Below are positions 17,552 through 25,774 of a stretch of DNA of 34,186 nucleotides, in pieces. The DNA lies in assembly GCA_947450605.1 (NCBI GenBank), contig CANFWB010000018.1:1-34186 (forward strand). Reading direction: 5' to 3'. A program made the position numbers and the translations under genes. The stretch is from Burkholderiaceae bacterium (GTDB lineage: Bacteria > Pseudomonadota > Gammaproteobacteria > Burkholderiales > Burkholderiaceae). The first letter of the stretch is position 1. The number at the start of each line of letters is the position of its first letter. The notes beneath the pieces are model-generated. The model saw only the letters and a program-made list of their open reading frames with translations. It ran no database searches and was not told the origin of the DNA.

Positions 17552-18349
17552 TTAAATGGCCTTTGGTTTTTGCGCTTTAATAAATAAAGCTAGGGTGATG
17601 CTAATTAATGCCGCACAGGCGTATTGCAAAGATTGATTTAATTCAGAATCTAAGGTCTGAGTCAGCATTACGTAGAACGTCACTAGCCCACCAAGTGCAA
17701 GTAGGCGCGGCCAAAAATGATTTGGAGTGAGCTGATTTTCGGGGATGCATAGCGCAAGCACAGCGCCCAGCATGCCAGACCACAATCCAATGGCGCAGCC
17801 AGCCAAGACATCGGTAAGCCAGTGCGCACCAAGCGCATTGCGCGAGAGTCCCGCAAAACCCGCTAGAACAAATAGCCACCAAAGGGATGATCTTTTATTT
17901 CTATCACTGGCAAAGTAGATTCCGGCAGCCGCTGCAAAAGCAGTCAGCGTGTGACCAGACGGCATTGCTCGATGCAGCAAGGGCTCTCCCACAATATAAA
18001 AGTCACCCAGTGCTAGAACACTAGCTGGTCTAGGCAACTCAAGAAAAGGTTTAATGATGAGGCTGACTATTCCGCCCAAGGATGAGGCGAATAATCCAGC
18101 GCTCAACAGTCGAGGCGATAACAACAGCAAGGGAAAGCAGACAGCAAACACGCCCCAGCCATTACCGAGGAAGGTGAGCCAAGTCCACAACGTATCCGGA
18201 AGCATTTGGGTATAACGATTGATGAATAAAAAAGTCAGCGTTTGTAATTCACCAAAGTAAATAGCGATTGCTAAGCTTAGAGGTATTAGGGGGGTGCACC
18301 ATACCCAGGGCGATGCAATTGCTACGGCTGATTTGCGCTGCTCAGTCAT
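17552..18349 (-). CDS. PAP2-family membrane phosphatase
   Basis: A 265-residue membrane protein with several transmembrane segments and all three PAP2 phosphatase motifs: K100...RP(107-108) in KPFLELPRP, PSGH at 130-133, and SR(169-170)...H176...D180 in SRNALGAHWLTD. Such enzymes remove phosphate from lipids such as undecaprenyl diphosphate, phosphatidic acid or lipid A. It sits between a GT9 glycosyltransferase gene (5-base gap) and rlmJ (2-base gap). The context, with a GT39-like enzyme and a flippase-like protein, favours a polyprenyl phosphate or lipid A substrate, but the sequence alone cannot decide this. Confidence 0.9.
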   Translation of the reverse strand: MTEQRKSAVAIASPWVWCTPLIPLSLAIAIYFGELQTLTFLFINRYTQMLPDTLWTWLTFLGNGWGVFAVCFPLLLLSPRLLSAGLFASSLGGIVSLIIKPFLELPRPASVLALGDFYIVGEPLLHRAMPSGHTLTAFAAAAGIYFASDRNKRSSLWWLFVLAGFAGLSRNALGAHWLTDVLAGCAIGLWSGMLGAVLALCIPENQLTPNHFWPRLLALGGLVTFYVMLTQTLDSELNQSLQYACAALISITLALFIKAQKPKAI

Positions 18350-18354
18350 GCGAA

Positions 18355-19614
18355 TTAGCGCGCTCGCTCTTGATCTGCTTCATTTAATTGATGCACCATC
18401 TTCTCTAGCACCTGAGGGACGGTAATGGCTTGCATGCAGACGTTGTCATGGCAGGGTGTCTTGCGATGATTCGCTGCGCTAACGCAAGGTGAGCAAGCCA
18501 AATTGGCTGTAATCGAAATAGACTTACCAACAGAGCCGTAGAGTGCTGGTGTTTCTGGTCCAAACAGAACGACTGTTCTTAGTGGTGTTACTGCAGAGAA
18601 GTGGCCTGGACCGGAATCATTGGTCACCATCACATCTGAAAGCGTATAAAGCGGAGGCAGTTCCGCAAAGCTCACTTGGCCAGCAAAGTTGAGGGCATTC
18701 TTGATATTGGCTACAGCGCGTACTTTTTCTACATATTCAAATTCGGCGGGGGAGCCAGTGATCAGGATTAGATCATTGGGGTAGCGTTGGTTCAGACTCT
18801 GAATGAGCTCTGAGAAACGCTGCTGTGCCCAACGTCTTTGAGGCAATAAATCACTTGCATTCGGGTTAACCAAAATCAGGCGTTGTTTGCCTTGAGTAAA
18901 TTCAATACCAGCGGATGCGCTGATTTTTTCAATGCGCTCACGAAGCTGATTTAAGACTAAAGGGTCGATGATCGCTTGCTCTAAACGGACTTCCGAATCC
19001 GCAATATGGATTTTGCTAAAAGGTACTTCAATCTCTTTAGCAAATGCCGCATGAATCAAAGAGAGAAAATTCTTAGTGATGTGAATATGTGGGTTGTAGT
19101 GAACCTGACGAGTCAGCATAAAGCCACGCCACAATCCTTCACCATGAAAGATGTGATAGCCAACCCGACGACGTGCACCGCATAAGCCAGTCAACAGGGC
19201 AGTAAAGCGTGAGAACAACTCCAAATCAATCACGGTATCAATTTGATGCCGACGTGCCACGATTAAGAATTTGATGGTGTCTTTAATCAAGCCGCCCAGA
19301 CTAGAGGAGTCGATCGTAAAAATATTCTCAGGCTTAACGGTGTTTAATAAAGTTAAGCTGGCGCGGTTACTTTTGAAGATGAGGAAAAATAATTCAGCGC
19401 CACGGGCTTGAGCATTGCGCATGGCTGGATCCACCAAAATAGCGCTACCCATTTCAGATAATTCAATAAAGAGTAGCTTACGTGGTGTGCCTTCATCTCG
19501 ATTAAAGAGGTTCTTGATCCCATCAATTAGGGCAACTATCGGACTTGCTACTGCACAAAGTGGCACACCGACCCAGTGGTCAATGGCGCGCATGGTGTTG
19601 ACGCTAATACTCAT
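18355..19614 (-). CDS. Glycosyltransferase family 9 (heptosyltransferase-like)
   Basis: A 419-residue GT9 protein. The N-terminal half has LFIELSEMGSAIL (48-60) in the place of the usual nucleotide-sugar fold start. The C-terminal half has the family's TNDSGPGHFSAVTPLRTVVL stretch (331-350) with FGPETPALYG after it. Four cysteines (374, 377, 388, 393) near the end match a common GT9 pattern. Members transfer heptose or related sugars to lipopolysaccharide on the cytoplasmic face. The first ~44 residues extend ahead of the fold and contain a hydrophobic stretch that might associate with the membrane. The sugar is unknown. It lies 18 bases after the flippase-like gene. Confidence 0.9.
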   Translation of the reverse strand: MSISVNTMRAIDHWVGVPLCAVASPIVALIDGIKNLFNRDEGTPRKLLFIELSEMGSAILVDPAMRNAQARGAELFFLIFKSNRASLTLLNTVKPENIFTIDSSSLGGLIKDTIKFLIVARRHQIDTVIDLELFSRFTALLTGLCGARRRVGYHIFHGEGLWRGFMLTRQVHYNPHIHITKNFLSLIHAAFAKEIEVPFSKIHIADSEVRLEQAIIDPLVLNQLRERIEKISASAGIEFTQGKQRLILVNPNASDLLPQRRWAQQRFSELIQSLNQRYPNDLILITGSPAEFEYVEKVRAVANIKNALNFAGQVSFAELPPLYTLSDVMVTNDSGPGHFSAVTPLRTVVLFGPETPALYGSVGKSISITANLACSPCVSAANHRKTPCHDNVCMQAITVPQVLEKMVHQLNEADQERAR

Positions 19615-19632
19615 AGTGGGACTCTGAAAGAA

Positions 19633-20676
19633 TTATTTCCGTTTTAATAAAAAGTAAGCGCCGGGCAATACGGATATCACAGTAATGGCGCCATAGCTGA
19701 TGGATGCTAAAACCGTCATGGATGGGCTTACACCCCACAACGCTAGTACAGAGGAGAGTGTGGCCTCACGCAAGCCCCAGCCAGAGATGCTGATGGGTAG
19801 CATCAGTAGCAGACTCAGTGCAGGTAAACCAATCATCAGGGCTTCAATGGGGGCATCTACCCCGTAAGCCTTTAGGCAAAACAGGAGCGTCAGAATCGTC
19901 AGGGAATGAATGCCAATCGCAACTGCGGCTTGGGCCACATTCATGGGCCAAGAAAAAGCGAGTCGGATGCCGGGCAAAGCCTGATTCATTTGGAGGCGGT
20001 CAAGAAGCTTTTGCAAGAGATTAGAAGCAGGGCCCCAGGCCAAAATCACCGCAATCAGTAGACCTGAAAAAATCATGATCCCCATAATGGCATAGCCCAG
20101 ATCCTTACCCCAGGCGGCTAAAGTGGCGCCGCCCAGAATGAGGCCAATTCCACCCAATAGATTGTTGCCAGCTAGGCCGAGTAAGCGATCTACCAAGACC
20201 ATGGAAAAACTCAGGCGGAGTTTTGGGGTTGCGTGCCCTAGGTCAACAGAGTGATGCAGTTCTTCATTTAACTTTTTTTCTTCGGTCAAATTGCCGCTGC
20301 TATTGAGATGTGTGGCAGTAATGGCGCGATAACTGTCGCCACCAAGTGTGCTGGGCAATCCTTGATTGATGAGTCCACCAGCAAAGTACAGCGCAACAAA
20401 GTCCTTGAGACTGCCCTGAAATCCTACTTTGCGCATAAGAAATCCCCAGCGCAGACCGCCACAAATAAAGGCGCTGAGCATGGTCAAGCCAGCAGCTAAA
20501 AACCACCAAGGCTGCATCTGAATTTGAGAATCGAAGAGTGCATGCCAATCAATTCCACTGGTGGCTTTCCAGAGAAGGGCGACCGATAGCAAAATGCGAA
20601 TCGTGGGCCAAGCCCGTTTTAGAATTGCTTTCCACCCAGCTGTGGCTTTGGGGGTGGCTTGGGGTTGTGAACTCAT
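19633..20676 (-). CDS. Flippase-like membrane protein (lysylphosphatidylglycerol synthase TM family)
   Basis: A 347-residue polytopic membrane protein of the LPG-synthase transmembrane/UPF0104 type, with about eight hydrophobic segments. Family features are GGLRWGFLM near residue 73, YFAGGLINQGLPSTLGGDSYRA (97-118) and a conserved SGWGLREA segment near residue 300. The synthase catalytic domain is absent, so it is not an LPG synthase. Related stand-alone proteins are linked to glycolipid or hopanoid transport and glycosylation. It is 60 bases downstream of the GT39 gene and 18 bases before GT9, which fits a role in moving or modifying a lipid-linked product. Substrate unknown. Confidence 0.85.
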   Translation of the reverse strand: MSSQPQATPKATAGWKAILKRAWPTIRILLSVALLWKATSGIDWHALFDSQIQMQPWWFLAAGLTMLSAFICGGLRWGFLMRKVGFQGSLKDFVALYFAGGLINQGLPSTLGGDSYRAITATHLNSSGNLTEEKKLNEELHHSVDLGHATPKLRLSFSMVLVDRLLGLAGNNLLGGIGLILGGATLAAWGKDLGYAIMGIMIFSGLLIAVILAWGPASNLLQKLLDRLQMNQALPGIRLAFSWPMNVAQAAVAIGIHSLTILTLLFCLKAYGVDAPIEALMIGLPALSLLLMLPISISGWGLREATLSSVLALWGVSPSMTVLASISYGAITVISVLPGAYFLLKRK

Positions 20677-20736
20677 AGGTGTAAGGATAATGCCTTGTGC
20701 GCTGCAGGGTCCTAAAAGGGTTTTGAATTGAGGGGA

Positions 20737-22233
20737 TTAACGCACTGCGCCAGTATCTTGCCAGTTACGGCAGAGGCTGTACTCAAATGTGGATAAAACC
20801 CGCCCAAATCGGATGATGTCTAGGCTTTCCAGGGGCTCACACTGCTCAAAAGCCAAATTACCTCCGATTGGTGGTTTAAATGTCATTCCTGACCAGTTAA
20901 TGAGTAAGACGCTCGCGCCAGTGGGTAGCTGGCCAAACCAGAGGTCAAATTGATCCTGTCGTTGGTCCAAAACAAAGACGGGTAAGGGGCTGGCATACCA
21001 AGCTGCTCGACTGCCTAGTGTCCAGTTTTGCACGGCAATACCGTTGACTTTGCTTGTCTGCGCTAGTTCAGCAGCCCTTTGCCCAGCCAACTTCCAGCCG
21101 TATAGATCAGCAATTGGGTTGGATTTCATCGCCGCCGAACTAATGCCGCCCGTTAAAACAAGGCCAAAACCGAGCAAACAAATGAGTAGCTGTCCAATCA
21201 CGAGAAGGCGAATGGCCAAGCGATGTTGCATGGCCCATACCTTGGCCAAGCCAATTCCTGCAAAAGGCGCCAGACAAAACCAGGCGGGAGTAGTCCAGTG
21301 TGGCAAGCTACCGCCGCCAGAAAGGGCCGCAAAAATAGTGAAGGGAATCGCAAAGAAGCTCAGCAAGGCAATCAGAATAAGCCTCTGAGTGCGTAGACAA
21401 TTTTTCAAAAACGAAAATGCACCCAAGAGCAATAGCGGTCCAAAGCACGCAATCTGAATTCCAACAAAGGCAGCCACTCTGCGCCATGCCCAGGTGCCAC
21501 CACTACCATGGGCGATTTGGTACCTCAATGAGATCCAGTCATTAAGCCAGTTCCAGTAAAGGACTGGGCTAATGAGAATCAAGGCGATCCCTGCTGCGAT
21601 CCAGAACCCCGCTTTGGTGATCCAGACTTTCTTGGGTGAAGCTAAAAAAACCAGTAGCAAGGCAAAGGCAGTAAATGCAGCGGTGTACTTACTAAGCCCT
21701 GCTAATCCAAGTAGTAAGCCCGTAATCACCCAATCGGCAAGAGAAAAGTGATCTTTGCGAGTCCAGCGTAAAGCCATCAACATGAGACCAAGACTCAAAG
21801 GGGCAAGCAGGGTATCGGGTAGTAGGCCGATTGCCAAAACATGTGGCAGTGGTGCCGCAATAATGGTTAGAACCGCCATGAAGCCGCACAAGCTTGCCGA
21901 TGGCAGGGCGGTAGTTAAATAGCCAGCATTGCGCCCTTGCATTAAGCAATGAATCTCTAGGGTGACGCGATAAACCAAGAAAGCGGAAAGCACCCACAGT
22001 AATTCAGGGATCAGTCGAATGATGCCTTCAGATGAGGTCAGAGAAACTAGCGGCCACTGTATCCAACCGACCAGTGGCGGGTGATCAAAATAGCTCCAAG
22101 CGAGGTGTTTGGCGTAAAGGGCGTAATGGGCTTCATCGACAGAGAATTCAACTGAAAACCCGAGAGCAAAATGCACCAGGGCAGCAATACAGATGCTAAG
22201 GGCGGCCCAGCTTGAGGGTGATTGATGGCGCAT
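20737..22233 (-). CDS. GT39-like (ArnT/PMT) membrane glycosyltransferase
   Basis: A 498-residue polytopic enzyme of the GT39/ArnT clan, which uses polyprenyl-phosphate sugars on the periplasmic side. The first loop has the expected acidic pair Asp33-Glu34 in SVDEAHYALYAKHL and the SYFDHPPLVGW motif (47-57) typical of bacterial members. Around ten hydrophobic segments follow, and a soluble C-terminal part with ARAAWYASPLPVF-like features lies near residues 410-425. It heads the minus-strand cluster that continues to rlmJ. ArnT itself (aminoarabinose to lipid A) is possible, but nothing specific for that sugar is present here. It is divergent from the DUF3047 lipoprotein gene with a 48-base gap. 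Confidence 0.87.
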   Translation of the reverse strand: MRHQSPSSWAALSICIAALVHFALGFSVEFSVDEAHYALYAKHLAWSYFDHPPLVGWIQWPLVSLTSSEGIIRLIPELLWVLSAFLVYRVTLEIHCLMQGRNAGYLTTALPSASLCGFMAVLTIIAAPLPHVLAIGLLPDTLLAPLSLGLMLMALRWTRKDHFSLADWVITGLLLGLAGLSKYTAAFTAFALLLVFLASPKKVWITKAGFWIAAGIALILISPVLYWNWLNDWISLRYQIAHGSGGTWAWRRVAAFVGIQIACFGPLLLLGAFSFLKNCLRTQRLILIALLSFFAIPFTIFAALSGGGSLPHWTTPAWFCLAPFAGIGLAKVWAMQHRLAIRLLVIGQLLICLLGFGLVLTGGISSAAMKSNPIADLYGWKLAGQRAAELAQTSKVNGIAVQNWTLGSRAAWYASPLPVFVLDQRQDQFDLWFGQLPTGASVLLINWSGMTFKPPIGGNLAFEQCEPLESLDIIRFGRVLSTFEYSLCRNWQDTGAVR

Positions 22234-22281
22234 TCAATGATTTTAGACTCACTCCCCACATTCTTTGGGACAATAAGAGGT

Positions 22282-23088
22282 ATGCCCAAACGAATTTCAT
22301 TCAGAAACCGATTGCTTCTGGTTGTCACCACCATCCTTTTGGTGGGTTGTGCGGGCTTTACTGGCAAGTCTGTCGAGAATGAAGCAGGCCAAGCATTTAA
22401 TACGGATCAATTGCCTGCTCAGGAAGATTTACCAAGATTCTCTGCTGAGAAACCCCGTGATGGTATTCCGGAGGGATGGCACTTCTATCGCATTGCGCCA
22501 TATAAGAAAAATACGGTTTATCGCCTTGAGAATTATCAAGGTCGAACGGTGCTTGCTGCGAACTCTAAAACCTCTGCCTCCGGTCTTGCCGTAAAACTTC
22601 GCCCGCGCTCAGCACAAAATTTATGGCTACAGTGGGAGTGGAAGGCGGTAGGGGCGATGCCCCAAGCCGACAATGCCGACAGTCAGCGCGACGATGCGCC
22701 ATTGCGACTGCTCGTGGCCTTTGATGGTAATAAATCAAAACTCTCCTTAAAAGAAAAGCTCACTTTTGAGATGGCTAACTTAATTAGTGGCCAAGAGATG
22801 CCTTATGCCACGGTGATGTATATCTGGTCTGGTAAGAATGCTGCCAATGCGGTTTTAAATAATGCGCACACCTCTCGATTGAAAATGATTGTGGTGGATT
22901 CTGGTTGGGATAACTTAGGCGAATGGCGTAAGCATGAGCGTGATCTTGCGGCAGACTACAAGCTAGCCTATGGCGAGACGCCAGGTAATGTCATTGGTAT
23001 TGCCCTGCTGACTGATACAGACAACACCAAATCAGAGGTGCGCGCCCTCTACGGCGATATCGAACTATTGCGTAAGAGTCTGAAGTAG
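22282..23088 (+). CDS. DUF3047 lipoprotein
   Basis: A DUF3047 family protein of 268 residues. The start at 22282 is preceded by AAGAGG and gives a lipoprotein signal (MPKRISFRNRLLLVV then LLVGC). An in-frame ATG at 22222 would add 20 residues and overlap the divergent GT39 gene, so I rejected it. The body contains the family's GIPEGWHFYRI, LWLQWEWKAVG and YIWSGKNA segments, then a conserved WRKHERDLAADYKLAYGE stretch near the end. Its function is unknown; the signal predicts attachment to a membrane facing the periplasm. It converges on the copper ATPase gene with one base between the stop codons. Confidence 0.88.
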   Translation: MPKRISFRNRLLLVVTTILLVGCAGFTGKSVENEAGQAFNTDQLPAQEDLPRFSAEKPRDGIPEGWHFYRIAPYKKNTVYRLENYQGRTVLAANSKTSASGLAVKLRPRSAQNLWLQWEWKAVGAMPQADNADSQRDDAPLRLLVAFDGNKSKLSLKEKLTFEMANLISGQEMPYATVMYIWSGKNAANAVLNNAHTSRLKMIVVDSGWDNLGEWRKHERDLAADYKLAYGETPGNVIGIALLTDTDNTKSEVRALYGDIELLRKSLK

Positions 23089-23089
23089 C

Positions 23090-25378
23090 TCAAGAATGCG
23101 AAGGTTGCCAACGCTTTAAGAGCAGAGCGTTACTCAATACACAGAAGCTAGAGAGTGCCATGGCACTACCCGCCAGCATTGGCGATAAATAGCCTAGTGC
23201 CGCCATCGGTATGCCGATGGTATTAAATGCAAATGCCCAAAACAAATTTTGACGAATCTTGTTCCATGTTTTCTTGGAGATATCGATTGCATCTTTTACT
23301 AAGGTAGGGTCGCCGCGCATCAGGGTGATGCCAGCCGCCTGCATGGCAACATCAGTGCCCGTAGACATCGCCATACCCACATCTGCCATTGCCAATGCGG
23401 GCGCATCGTTTACGCCATCCCCAACCATAGCCACAAAATGTGGATTGCCTTCCGACGTGTTTTGCAGTTTCTGAATAATCTCTGCTTTGTTGCCCGGCAG
23501 AATTTGTGCGAAGACTTCATCTATTCCGATGGTGTTACCTACACGGGTGGCCGCAGCTAAATTATCTCCAGACAACATAACCGTCCGAATATGTAAAGCA
23601 TTTAATGCGTGGACTGCTTCTTGAGCATTTGGTTTAAGTTCATCACCAAAAGCAATGACTGCGATTGCAGTAGGAGCCCCGGCAGAGCCCGCGCCTGCAT
23701 TCATGAGAATAGAAACTGTTTGGCCTTGGTCAAAGCAGGTTTGAGCTTTTTCTAGGATGGGAGCATATTCAGAATCATTCTCCAGAGATGCCACGCTTTG
23801 TAAGCGCAATGTTTGACCTGCAAAAACACCCGCGCTGGGAATGCCTTCTATGCCAATGCCCGGAAGCGCCTTACTGGCAGATGTTGCAATCGGCAATAGG
23901 TTCTTGTCTTTAGCCGCGTCGATGAGTGCTTTAGCCAGGGGATGCTCACTTCCCAATTGCAAGCCAGCTGCAGTAGCGAGTATTTGATCGATATCTGCGG
24001 AGGATCGATTGAAAGGCAGTAGCGCGAGCATGCGCGGTTTGCCAATGGTCAATGTGCCAGTCTTATCAAAGGCAACAATGTCGAGTTTGTGTGCCAACTC
24101 CAATACTTGGGGATCCTTAATCAGAATGCCAAAGCGTGCAGCAACGCCGGTACCAGCCATGATGGCTGCTGGGGTGGCTAGGCCTAATGCGCAAGGGCAG
24201 GCGATTACCAGAACGGAGACGGCGCGCAAGATCGCAATAGAGGTCGAATCAAAGTAAAGCCAATTACCAATGCCGGTAATCAGTGCCAGCACAATGACAG
24301 TGGGCACAAAGATGGCGCTGACTTGATCAACCAGCTTCTGAATAGGAGCCTTTTGGGTTTGCGCATCTTCAACCAAGTGGATGATTTTTGAGAGAACGCT
24401 CTCAACGCCAACAGCCTCTGCTGCAATCACTAAGGCGCCTTCACCATTTAAGGCTCCCCCAATTACTTTGCAGTCCAAGGTCTTCTTGACGGGCTCGCTT
24501 TCACCGGTCAGCAAGGATTCATCGACATGGCTAGCACCCAAAAGAATGACGCCGTCTACCGGAATGCGTTCACCAGGGAGTACTAAGACCCTATCACCTG
24601 GAAGCACTTGGTCTAAAGGTAAGTCGCGGCACTGCTCTGCACTGACTCCGGCACTACCTTGGAGCTCAAGACCGATATCCAATACCTTGGCGTGTTCTGG
24701 CCAGAGTTTTTGCAGGGCGCGAATGGCTTCGCTAGTCTGTTGTTTGGCGCGAGCCTCCAGCCATTTACCCAATAAAACCATGCAAATAATGACAGCCGAA
24801 CCCTCAAAGTACAGTTCATGCGCATGGGTGGTAGTAAGTAGGAGATAAAGACTCAAGCCATAGGCGGCACTAGTTCCCAGTGCAACCAATAAATCCATAT
24901 TGCCAGCACCGGCCATAAGAGACTTGTAGCCTGCCTTATAAAAACGCCATCCCAATACAAATTGCACTGGAGTGGCTAAAGCCAGTTGCCACCACCCTGA
25001 TAAGGACCAGTGAATGCCAAATGGCATAAAGAACATGGGTAAAAACAGCGGAGCAGAAAGTAGAAAGCTGAGAATGACGCGGCCTAAACCGTCTGCAGCC
25101 CAGAATGACTTGGTCATATTCTGATGAGGGTTGCCGCGAGCAGAGCTTTCTTTGGCCTCATAGCCCGTCTTCTGGACTAGCTTGATGATGTCCATGAGGC
25201 TGAGGGAGCCCGCCTTAATGCGAACTTTGGCCTGCTCAGTTGCTAAATTGACGCTGGCAGCCTCAACCCCTGGAATCTTGTCCAAAGCCTTTTCCACGCG
25301 ACTGACGCATGAGGCGCAGGTCATTCCGCCGATATCCAGGGTGAAAAACTCGGAATTGGTCGAATCTTGAGGTGTCAT
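23090..25378 (-). CDS. copA: Copper-type P1B ATPase
   Basis: A 762-residue heavy-metal P-type ATPase, most like Cu+ exporters. An N-terminal heavy-metal-associated domain carries GMTCASC (Cys21 and Cys24). The core has TGES at 291-294, the CPC ion-binding motif at 394-396, DKTGT at 438-442 (phosphorylated Asp) and SEHPLAKAL with the family HP. The late membrane helices fit the P1B-1 copper patterns NX6YNX4P and MX2SSX5NX3L, except that the tyrosine is Phe718. It pumps Cu+ out of the cytoplasm, or possibly supplies copper to an oxidase in the manner of related proteins. It diverges from the small HMA protein gene. Confidence 0.9.
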   Translation of the reverse strand: MTPQDSTNSEFFTLDIGGMTCASCVSRVEKALDKIPGVEAASVNLATEQAKVRIKAGSLSLMDIIKLVQKTGYEAKESSARGNPHQNMTKSFWAADGLGRVILSFLLSAPLFLPMFFMPFGIHWSLSGWWQLALATPVQFVLGWRFYKAGYKSLMAGAGNMDLLVALGTSAAYGLSLYLLLTTTHAHELYFEGSAVIICMVLLGKWLEARAKQQTSEAIRALQKLWPEHAKVLDIGLELQGSAGVSAEQCRDLPLDQVLPGDRVLVLPGERIPVDGVILLGASHVDESLLTGESEPVKKTLDCKVIGGALNGEGALVIAAEAVGVESVLSKIIHLVEDAQTQKAPIQKLVDQVSAIFVPTVIVLALITGIGNWLYFDSTSIAILRAVSVLVIACPCALGLATPAAIMAGTGVAARFGILIKDPQVLELAHKLDIVAFDKTGTLTIGKPRMLALLPFNRSSADIDQILATAAGLQLGSEHPLAKALIDAAKDKNLLPIATSASKALPGIGIEGIPSAGVFAGQTLRLQSVASLENDSEYAPILEKAQTCFDQGQTVSILMNAGAGSAGAPTAIAVIAFGDELKPNAQEAVHALNALHIRTVMLSGDNLAAATRVGNTIGIDEVFAQILPGNKAEIIQKLQNTSEGNPHFVAMVGDGVNDAPALAMADVGMAMSTGTDVAMQAAGITLMRGDPTLVKDAIDISKKTWNKIRQNLFWAFAFNTIGIPMAALGYLSPMLAGSAMALSSFCVLSNALLLKRWQPSHS

Positions 25379-25451
25379 GTGGAAGATAATCTACCGTAAG
25401 GTGGAAAAAAGCCATTAACACTAGTATTTTGACAGTTAAAAAGGGGTTGTG
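25379..25451. promoter_or_regulatory. Divergent copA / HMA-protein intergenic region
   Basis: This 73-base gap must hold the promoters of both genes. A short ACC-GTAA-GGT dyad is present, but I cannot see a full MerR/CueR-type operator with the usual long spacer. Regulation by copper is expected from the genes, not shown by the sequence. Confidence 0.3.
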
Positions 25452-25646
25452 ATGTTTACTCTCAAGGTTTCAGGAATGACTTGTGGCGGCTGTATTAACG
25501 CAGTGACCCGCGCAATTCAGGCGCAAGACCCGCAAGCCAAGGTGCAGGCCGACTTGCCAACCCAGGTTGTCAGTTTGGAAACCAGCCTCTCCCCGGAGCT
25601 GGCTGCAGAGCTCATTACGGATGCAGGATTTCCAGTTTCACAATAA
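25452..25646 (+). CDS. Small heavy-metal-associated (CopZ-like) protein
   Basis: A 64-residue single HMA domain with the metal-binding GMTCGGC motif near residue 8 and a ferredoxin-like beta-alpha-beta pattern. It probably binds Cu+ in the cytoplasm and passes it to the ATPase next door. I use the ATG at 25452, which has AAGGGG five bases upstream; a GTG at 25449 is also in frame and would add one Met. It is divergent from copA, a common arrangement for a chaperone and its pump. Length is normal for CopZ-like proteins. Nothing in the sequence shows how it is regulated. Confidence 0.88.
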   Translation: MFTLKVSGMTCGGCINAVTRAIQAQDPQAKVQADLPTQVVSLETSLSPELAAELITDAGFPVSQ

Positions 25647-25774
25647 CCCTAAATTTGGCTTTAGCAATTTTTTGCATGTGCGGTTAATCTACCCGCTATT
25701 CCATTTTTCGTAATAACACTGAATAAAAGAGATTGAGCATTCCGCAAAAGGATTGCGCTTCATAGGAGAAAGTT

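Noticed and set aside
22222-22281. Longer start for the DUF3047 lipoprotein at 22222.
   Set aside because: It overlaps the divergent GT39 gene and removes the lipoprotein signal from the N-terminus; 22282 has AAGAGG just upstream.
24381-24848. A 155-codon open frame opposite copA.
   Set aside because: It lies wholly inside a conserved ATPase gene, is low-complexity (Ser, Pro, Thr) and resembles no family; it is a shadow frame.
25743-25757. Small hairpin CGCAA-AAGGA-TTGCG before apbC, with a Shine-Dalgarno-like loop.
   Set aside because: Five base pairs are too few to claim a riboregulator, and a normal AGGAG site follows it before the GTG start.
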